From Siphonodentalium dalli (lineage: Eukaryota > Mollusca > Scaphopoda > Gadilida > Siphonodentaliidae): DNA of 64,000 bases. Under the pieces are notes generated by a model. It was not told the origin of the DNA, searched no databases, and worked only from the letters and a program-made list of their open reading frames with translations. The stretch's first letter is position 1. Each line of letters opens with the position of its first letter. Both the position numbers and the translations under genes were made by a program. Positions 58,703 through 64,000 of this stretch are shown here, one piece after another. The stretch spans positions 220,503,148 through 220,567,147 of the forward strand of contig CP136061.1 of assembly GCA_032622095.1 (NCBI GenBank), read 5' to 3'.

Positions 58703-59155
58703 TATCCACCCCCACCGCCAAATTTTTTCCGTTTTCGGCAGTTTTTTCCGTCCATTTTTTGACACCCACCCCCCTTTTAACACTAAAACAGAGATTTGCG
58801 GGGGGGGGAATTCACTGTAAACAACTGTATATGAATTTCTGTGCATACTATTTATCATGGATGTTAACATGGACATGTAAATAGGAATGAGTCATTTCGA
58901 GGTCATTCGGCCAAAAAAACATGGCTGCCAGCGGCCATCTTGGATTTCAAAATTTGCAACAAAATACAACACGATAACTGCCTGCAGTCAGTTTACAGTT
59001 AGAATTACATTATTTCTCTCATTCAAAGTGGGTTTGAAGCCCAACTCATTGCCAAAACACTAAAAAACAAGCAGGAAATTATTTTTTAGCTTGTTGGTGG
59101 CTTTGACCACCCACCCACCCCGGCATACGTGCCGGAATTTTTTTTTTTTCACCCC
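58703..59155 (+). repeat. Segmental repeat, copy 1
   Basis: About 450 bp from CCACCCCCACCGCCAAATT to TTTTTCACCCC, nearly identical to 62544-63013. Includes AACATGGCTGCCAGCGGCC and a terminal poly-C. Confidence 0.85.
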
Positions 59156-59184
59156 CCCCCCCTGGACTGAATTCAAATAAGAAC

Positions 59185-59435
59185 TTGGCCTGTATTTTTA
59201 TGAGTAATCCATATACCAAATTTGAAAACAAACAGATAACTAAAACTAAAGTTATCACCCGGAAACGAAAATAATCGGTAAATTCTAAGTCGACAGAGAT
59301 CATAACTCCGGCGAAAATGGTCGACCGAACCCAAGTTCGAACTTGACCTTTATTTTCATGTGAGTAATCCACATAAGGAATTTGAAAACGATTCTATAAC
59401 TAAAACTAAAGTTATCATCCGGAAACCGCTCTGGG
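59185..59435 (-). repeat. Repeat family G, tandem pair
   Basis: Two adjoining units; the second ends in GGGCGGACGGAAGGACG, as is common at the tail of this sort of repeat. Confidence 0.6.
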
Positions 59436-59775
59436 CGGACGGAAGGACGCACAGATACCGCTGATGTTCTAGTCCCCCGAAGATATTTCTGGGGGACAAA
59501 TATGGATGTCAGAGCATATTTATTAAGCTAAACTCAGCTTAAGGGATCGGAGCACAAGTTACAGAACTTACGGTTGCTCCTCTCCCTACAAATGTTACAA
59601 ATAATAGATATACATACAAAAGCCGACAATTACAGCACGATACAAAAACAATCAAAGCAAGTAAATTTGGAGAAAACCCGTCATCCGTGATCCACTGGCG
59701 ACAGGAAGGGACTCTCTGCAACATATCCATCTGAATTGTAAGGGCACTGTTTGAGGTTTTAATATACGATTATGG

Positions 59776-60400
59776 TCATTCTTCGAATCTCTTGGTAGCA
59801 TTGATATATGACTGTACTATCTTGAATAATTCAGTATTAGTTTCATAAGAGACGCTTGGGTCACCGAAAAGTGCCTTTTCTGTTGTTAAAACTCTTATAC
59901 CAAGGCGATTAAAACGGTTAAGCATGATTTGTCTCTCTAATGGGTACAGAGGACACATGAAAATGAAATGCGGTTTCTTCGTGGTATCCACAAGTACACA
60001 TAGGGGATGTGTGAATATAATTATGAAACTTATCAAAGTTTAGGTTACTACAATTATTTCGCAGTCTAAAATGAATTATGTTGGATTTTCGATCTCCCAC
60101 ATTAAACAATTCCGGTGGTTTAATAACTAAGATTTTCTCGCAAACCTTTGACATGAGCTGATTAGTTGTTTCAAGTTTCCTCGTTTCGTCTGGAAGCGAA
60201 TTCCACTGTTTTACCATAGCGGGAAAAATGAATCCTGGTAATAATTAGTGTTCCCTCCCAAAGACTTAAATTTCTCAGGATATCTGAGCTTGTGAGATTT
60301 ATTACCCCCTACACGTTGAGGCAAAATATTAGTCAAGTACGAAGGGACTTTCTGAGCTAAATGGAGGCACGGGACCACGGGCTCAACATGAGCGTTCATT
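59776..60400 (-). pseudogene. LINE C-terminal fragment, frameshifted
   Basis: Three minus-strand frames join in order: YLTNILPQRVGGNKSHKLRY and SFFPLW (about 60340-60210), then VKQWNSLPDETRKL through FRLRNNCSNLNFD and CTCGYHEE (60217-59985), then LFGDPSVSYETN and VQSYINATKRF to 59776. This matches the C-terminal domain of CR1/jockey-type LINEs and resembles the end of the element at 17.3 kb (QKYILRTKRF). At least two frameshifts make it non-coding. A 20-bp tandem lies just upstream (60461-60522). Confidence 0.75.
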
Positions 60401-60460
60401 GCTTCAATGTGCTTCTGTGAGCGTGAACAAATTCTCATTTCATCAGATTTCTTATCGAAA

Positions 60461-60522
60461 TGGCCATGTATCGATCGGAATGGCCATGTATCGATCGGAA
60501 TGGCCACGGATCGATCGGAATG
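60461..60522 (+). repeat. 20-bp tandem repeat
   Basis: Three units of ATCGATCGGAATGGCCATGT with single changes. Confidence 0.85.
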
Positions 60523-60849
60523 GCACATTGAGATATCCCTCAAGTCAGATAAAGCTTGAGATTCGGTCCCGATTTTCGCCCATGTCGGCGCTGATAGCGA
60601 TTTTGACACGATTTAACTGAACGACAATGTGACGGAACCACCATATACCATATAACGGAGATAGAGATTTGGAATGCGGGCAGTAAATTAACAAATAACT
60701 CAAGCCGGAAATGATGATATATTAAATGAGCACATCAAAATATCTCAAGATCTGTTACTTCCGATTTATGTAGAATACTTTAACTGTATGTTTGTTGAAT
60801 GGCACGACCCCGCGTGTATTGAATGGCACGATCCCGTCCGAACGATTCA

Positions 60850-61210
60850 TATGAATAGTTAGCACCATCTATATCAGAAGAAAGGAGATATCCATAGTTG
60901 CAAAAATTATCGCCCCATAACGCTGCTAAGTTGTCTTGGAACGTTGTTTTGACTCGGTGAAACAAAAAACGTAATACCAAATGTGCAAACTGGTTTTAGG
61001 GCTTCTACCACAGAGCCACATATTCTGCATTAATACACATTTCTAAACAAATGAAGAAAATGATGTTATGTGCCTTTATAGATTTTAAACAGGCATTCGA
61101 TTTGGTGTGGCGTGCCGGGTTGTTGTTCAGGCTCCTAGTGCAGGGAATTAATTGTATTTTTTTCCTATATGGTTCATAAAATGTATCAGGGTATTAATTA
61201 AGTCACGGGT
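60850..61210 (+). pseudogene. LINE reverse-transcriptase fragment
   Basis: KKGDIHSCKNYRPITLLSCL (about 60880-60940), QTGFR (about 60985), and CAFIDFKQAFDLVWRAGLLF (about 61070-61130, motif A) are in order but with frameshifts and stops. The catalytic ADD box is not reached. It is opposite in orientation to the fragment at 59776-60400. Confidence 0.65.
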
Positions 61211-61230
61211 TAAGGTAGGACTTGTTTCTT

Positions 61231-62100
61231 GCACACCCAATGGCTTATTTTGCGAAATACAGTCAAATACAGAATAATTCAAACGTTCAATAACAGATTG
61301 TGTATTGTTCTTGAACAATACAAACCGATTACGTCAACAACGTCATTGGCGACGTCAACTTTAACAGAACATTTATTCACTAAATTATGAAGTATAGCTT
61401 ACATTAAGCACACGTTTGTTGAATTAAATAAAACAATATCAACCTAAATGTTAGTATCTTACAATCCACAATCTTCAGAGTGTGCAATAAACATAGAACA
61501 GCACAGCTTTGTGAACATGTTAACGTTATTGCACTCGATTGTCGCCCCCCCCCCCCCCCCCCCCGAAGTAAAACTCGAACCTCCTATTCTCGTTTTTCCA
61601 TCGCGTGCGTCACAACAAACTCATGCAATAACGATAACCAGTTCACACACGAGTGTCGTTCTATCTATTTATTGCACACCCAATAGCTTATTTATGCGAA
61701 ATACAGCAAAATACAGAAGAATTGAAACGTTCAATAAAAAAATGTGTATTGTTCTTGAACAATACAAACCTATTACGCCAACAGCGTCACTGGTGACGTC
61801 AACTTTAACAGAAAATGTCTTCGCTAAATTATGGGGTATAGTCTACGTTAAGCACACGATTGTTCAATTAAATACAACAATATCGACCTAAATGTTAGTA
61901 TGTTACAAGCTGCAATCTTCAGAGTGTGCAATAAACATAGAACAACACAGTTGTGTGAACATGTTAACGTTATTGCACTCGTTTGTCGTGGCGCGAGGTA
62001 AAACTCGAACCTCCGGTTCTCGTTTTACCATCACGTCACAACAAACTCATGCAATAACGTTAACCAGTTCACACACTTGTGTCGTTCTATCTATTTATTT
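61231..62100 (+). repeat. 444-bp tandem repeat (about two units)
   Basis: Unit starts at 61448 (ATGTTAGTATCTTAC) and 61892 (ATGTTAGTATGTTAC); a partial unit covers 61231-61447. Each holds TGTATTGTTCTTGAACAATA and GTGACGTCAAC. A poly-C run (61545-61564) sits in the middle unit only. The 147-codon ORF of that unit is exactly one period long and is not considered a gene. Confidence 0.85.
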
Positions 62101-62463
62101 ATATATTTATGTATGTAGCTGTTACCCGTGCACGTGGGATTATATATTTCGACTGGTGACGCGAGACTTGTGAGTTTCGATTGTTGATATCTAGATACAT
62201 ATACTTGTGAACTTTTGATTAGTAGGAAGTATTCTTCCCGAGTTTTGTTCAAAATGATGTACTATTATGCCGTATATTTCAGCAACTTTGAGCTTTAATA
62301 AGGTGTATATAATAAAAAGAACACCTACAGATTTTTGTTTGAATATCTGAAACATCTCATTCGTGTCTGGAAAGAAATATCGAATTTTCACTCGCGGCTA
62401 TTCTAAGCAGTTTATCTATCTAAAACAAGTTCTTTATAAGCAGAATATGTGCGGGTTACAACA

Positions 62464-62487
62464 GGGGGGGGGGGGGGGGGGGGGGGG
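62464..62487. repeat. Poly-G run
   Basis: About 24 G bases, the longest homopolymer seen here. Confidence 0.9.
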
Positions 62488-62543
62488 TCGGAAAAATATT
62501 TCAGGCACGTATGGCATTTTTTCCCTTTCGATCATTTTGTTGT

Positions 62544-63013
62544 ACCCACCCACCCCCACCGCCAAATTTGTTTCTGTTTTCGGCAGTTTTTTCCGACCAT
62601 TTTTTGTCACCCCCCCCCCCCCTTTAACACTAAAACAGAGATTTGCGAGGGGAAATTCACTGTAAAAGCTGTATATGAATTTCTGTGCATACTATTTATC
62701 ATGGATGTTAACATGGACATGTAAATAGGAATGAGTCATTTTGAGGTCATTCGGCCAAAAAAACATGGCTGCCAGTGGCCATCTTGGATTTCAAAATTTG
62801 CAAAAAAATACAACATGATAACTGCCTGCAGTCAGTTTTCCAGTTAGAATTACATTATTTCTCTCATTCAAAGTGGCTTTGAAGCCCAACTCATTGCCAA
62901 AACACTAAAAAAACAAGCAGGAATTTTTTTTTTAGTTGCGGAAAAAATAGCTTGTTGGTGGCTTTGACCACCCACCCACCCCGGATTTTTTTTTTCACCC
63001 CCCCCCCCCCTGG
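62544..63013 (+). repeat. Segmental repeat, copy 2
   Basis: Direct copy of 58703-59155, differing mainly in homopolymer lengths. Confidence 0.85.
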
Positions 63014-63382
63014 TTACAAGAGAACAGGCTTGATTTTTTTCTTTTGTGTCTTTGGTAAAAGTTTTCAAGTTGGAAATTTCACGGCTGACACATTAGTTGG
63101 AAATTTCACACCAACATTAGGTTGAAATGGTTCTCGAAGTTTGATCTTCCAACTATTTACTCAGCCTGTTCTCCTGAAAACCTGCACAATATCTGCTTAT
63201 AATAGGACTAGTTTTAGGTAGATAATCTGCTTAGAATCGCCTCATTTGATTATTGACTCATAATCATGCGATTCTAAGCAGATTATGTGCGGACAATGAC
63301 ACAAATAAGCCAACCCACGACGGTTCATGTGTACGCTATTTAACATGTGTTTTCACGCCATAAAACGAAATAACGGCTGGCT

Positions 63383-64000
63383 ATGACTCCATTAACTGCT
63401 TATTTCAGAATAAAGTTATCACATTATGAGGATATGTTAACAAATCGTAACAGGCAGGGTGGATGTATTTGTCTTTTCATCAATCAATCCCTTTCTTTCA
63501 ACCCAAAAACAAATCTTGAACAGACTGATTTCGAATTTTCTTGGGCAGATATTATCTTACCAAAGACTAAACCAATATTTATTGGCGCAGGATATGGCCA
63601 TCGTGATCAAGGCAATTTCTTTACAACTCTCGAAGATCACATTAATGAAAATAACTTTCTGGGGAAGAGACATAATTGCGGGTGATTTTAATGTAGATGA
63701 AAGTTCAAGAAAATCTAATTTCTCGAACCGTATTCTGAAATTATTTAAAGATACTTGTGGCTTATCTCAGCTTATTAATCAAGATACAAGGGCAATTCAG
63801 CCACTATCATTGATCTTATAATGGTAACAATTGGAGATAGATATGAAATTAGCTGAGTTTTGGATATTGGTATCAGTGATCACAAGGTAATTTATTCCAT
63901 TCGTAAATGTAATAGGTCAGCATTAGGTGGTCGCAATATTATCTTTGAAGAATTATGTTATGGAAGATTTATGTGCTAAATAATTTAGATTGGTTGCAGG
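63383..64000 (+). pseudogene. LINE apurinic endonuclease domain, runs off window
   Basis: RQGGCICLFINQSLSFNP, then DFEFSWADIILPKTKPIFIG and GYGHRDQGNF (63383-63660), then after a frame change near 63675 IIAGDFNVDESS, the conserved GDFN core, and LSQLINQDTRAIQP (to about 63805), then a further frame change with LDIGISDHK-like remains (about 63855-63885). This is the EN domain that precedes RT in LINE ORF2. At least two frameshifts show decay. The RT part should lie beyond base 64000. Confidence 0.75.

Larger units (their letters stand above)
62395..63242. mobile_element. Possible element with ~45-bp inverted ends
   Basis: CTATTCTAAGCAGTTTATCT (62400) and its counterpart near 63192-63242 (AGATAATCTGCTTAGAATCG) are inverted. 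The interior carries the second segmental repeat copy and poly-G/poly-C runs. A third partial end (GATTCTAAGCAGATTATG, about 63272) follows, forming a local hairpin (63222-63286). Confidence 0.5.

Noticed and set aside
61448-61891. 147-codon ORF
   Set aside because: Exactly one tandem unit long, includes translation of a poly-C run, and the next unit does not keep the frame.
1-64000. CRISPR array, bacterial operons, ribosome binding sites, riboswitches
   Set aside because: No spaced direct-repeat array or prokaryotic gene layout; all regular repeats are tandem satellites or transposon hairpins of an animal genome.

Overview
This window reads as a gene-poor, repeat-rich stretch of an animal nuclear genome, most likely a marine lophotrochozoan (a mollusc first, a brachiopod or similar second). 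Reasons: no bacterial-style gene packing; many decayed non-LTR retrotransposons (LINEs) of types common in marine invertebrates; dense small DNA transposons; microsatellites and long poly-C/poly-G runs; and one amidated-neuropeptide precursor whose short xR-x-[L/F]-[V/I/L]-amide peptides resemble small lophotrochozoan neuropeptides. The phylum is inference; no rRNA or mitochondrial sequence settles it.

The only convincing host gene is a compact neuropeptide gene on the minus strand (about 33.35 to 32.68 kb): TATA box, initiator, a 139-residue prepropeptide with signal peptide and five amidated peptides, and a poly(A) signal. Three weaker host candidates are a promoter-like block at 2.09-2.19 kb, a possible first coding exon at 14.44-14.53 kb, and a possible terminal exon at 36.70-36.93 kb.

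Retroelements: 11.2-14.1 kb (-), a long LINE ORF2 with RT and C-terminal Cys/His motif; 14.6-17.3 kb (+), a LINE ORF2 broken by one in-frame stop; 35.9-36.6 kb, a LINE C-terminal piece; 51.9-53.8 kb, an old LINE with a SINE-like insertion; 59.8-60.4 kb (-) and 60.85-61.2 kb (+), LINE fragments; 63.4 kb to the window end, a LINE endonuclease domain. A tyrosine-recombinase (Crypton-like) C-terminal fragment lies at 47.1-47.5 kb (-).

DNA transposons and foldbacks dominate the rest. Several families end in TTAA: hairpin MITEs with TTAACCCTTT ends (six copies plus a palindromic relative), a ~500-bp family starting TTAAAGG (six copies), a ~460-bp family (two copies and one chimera), and TTAA-bounded palindromes. 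A hAT-like element (39136-43425) has perfect 14-bp TIRs and an 8-bp target-site duplication. Nested in it is a 2.86-kb foldback with 306-bp arms and a 7-bp target-site duplication, and inside that sits an 80-bp miniature of the same family with its own 7-bp duplication. Other inverted-repeat elements lie at 2.4, 3.0-3.5, 25.5-26.6, 26.65-28.73, 31.1-31.5, 34.0, 38.1, 48.2, 55.6 and 62.4-63.2 kb. The 58-63 kb part also holds tandem and segmental duplications.

All identity calls come from reading the sequence and from recalled family features; no database search was run. Boundaries of decayed elements are approximate.
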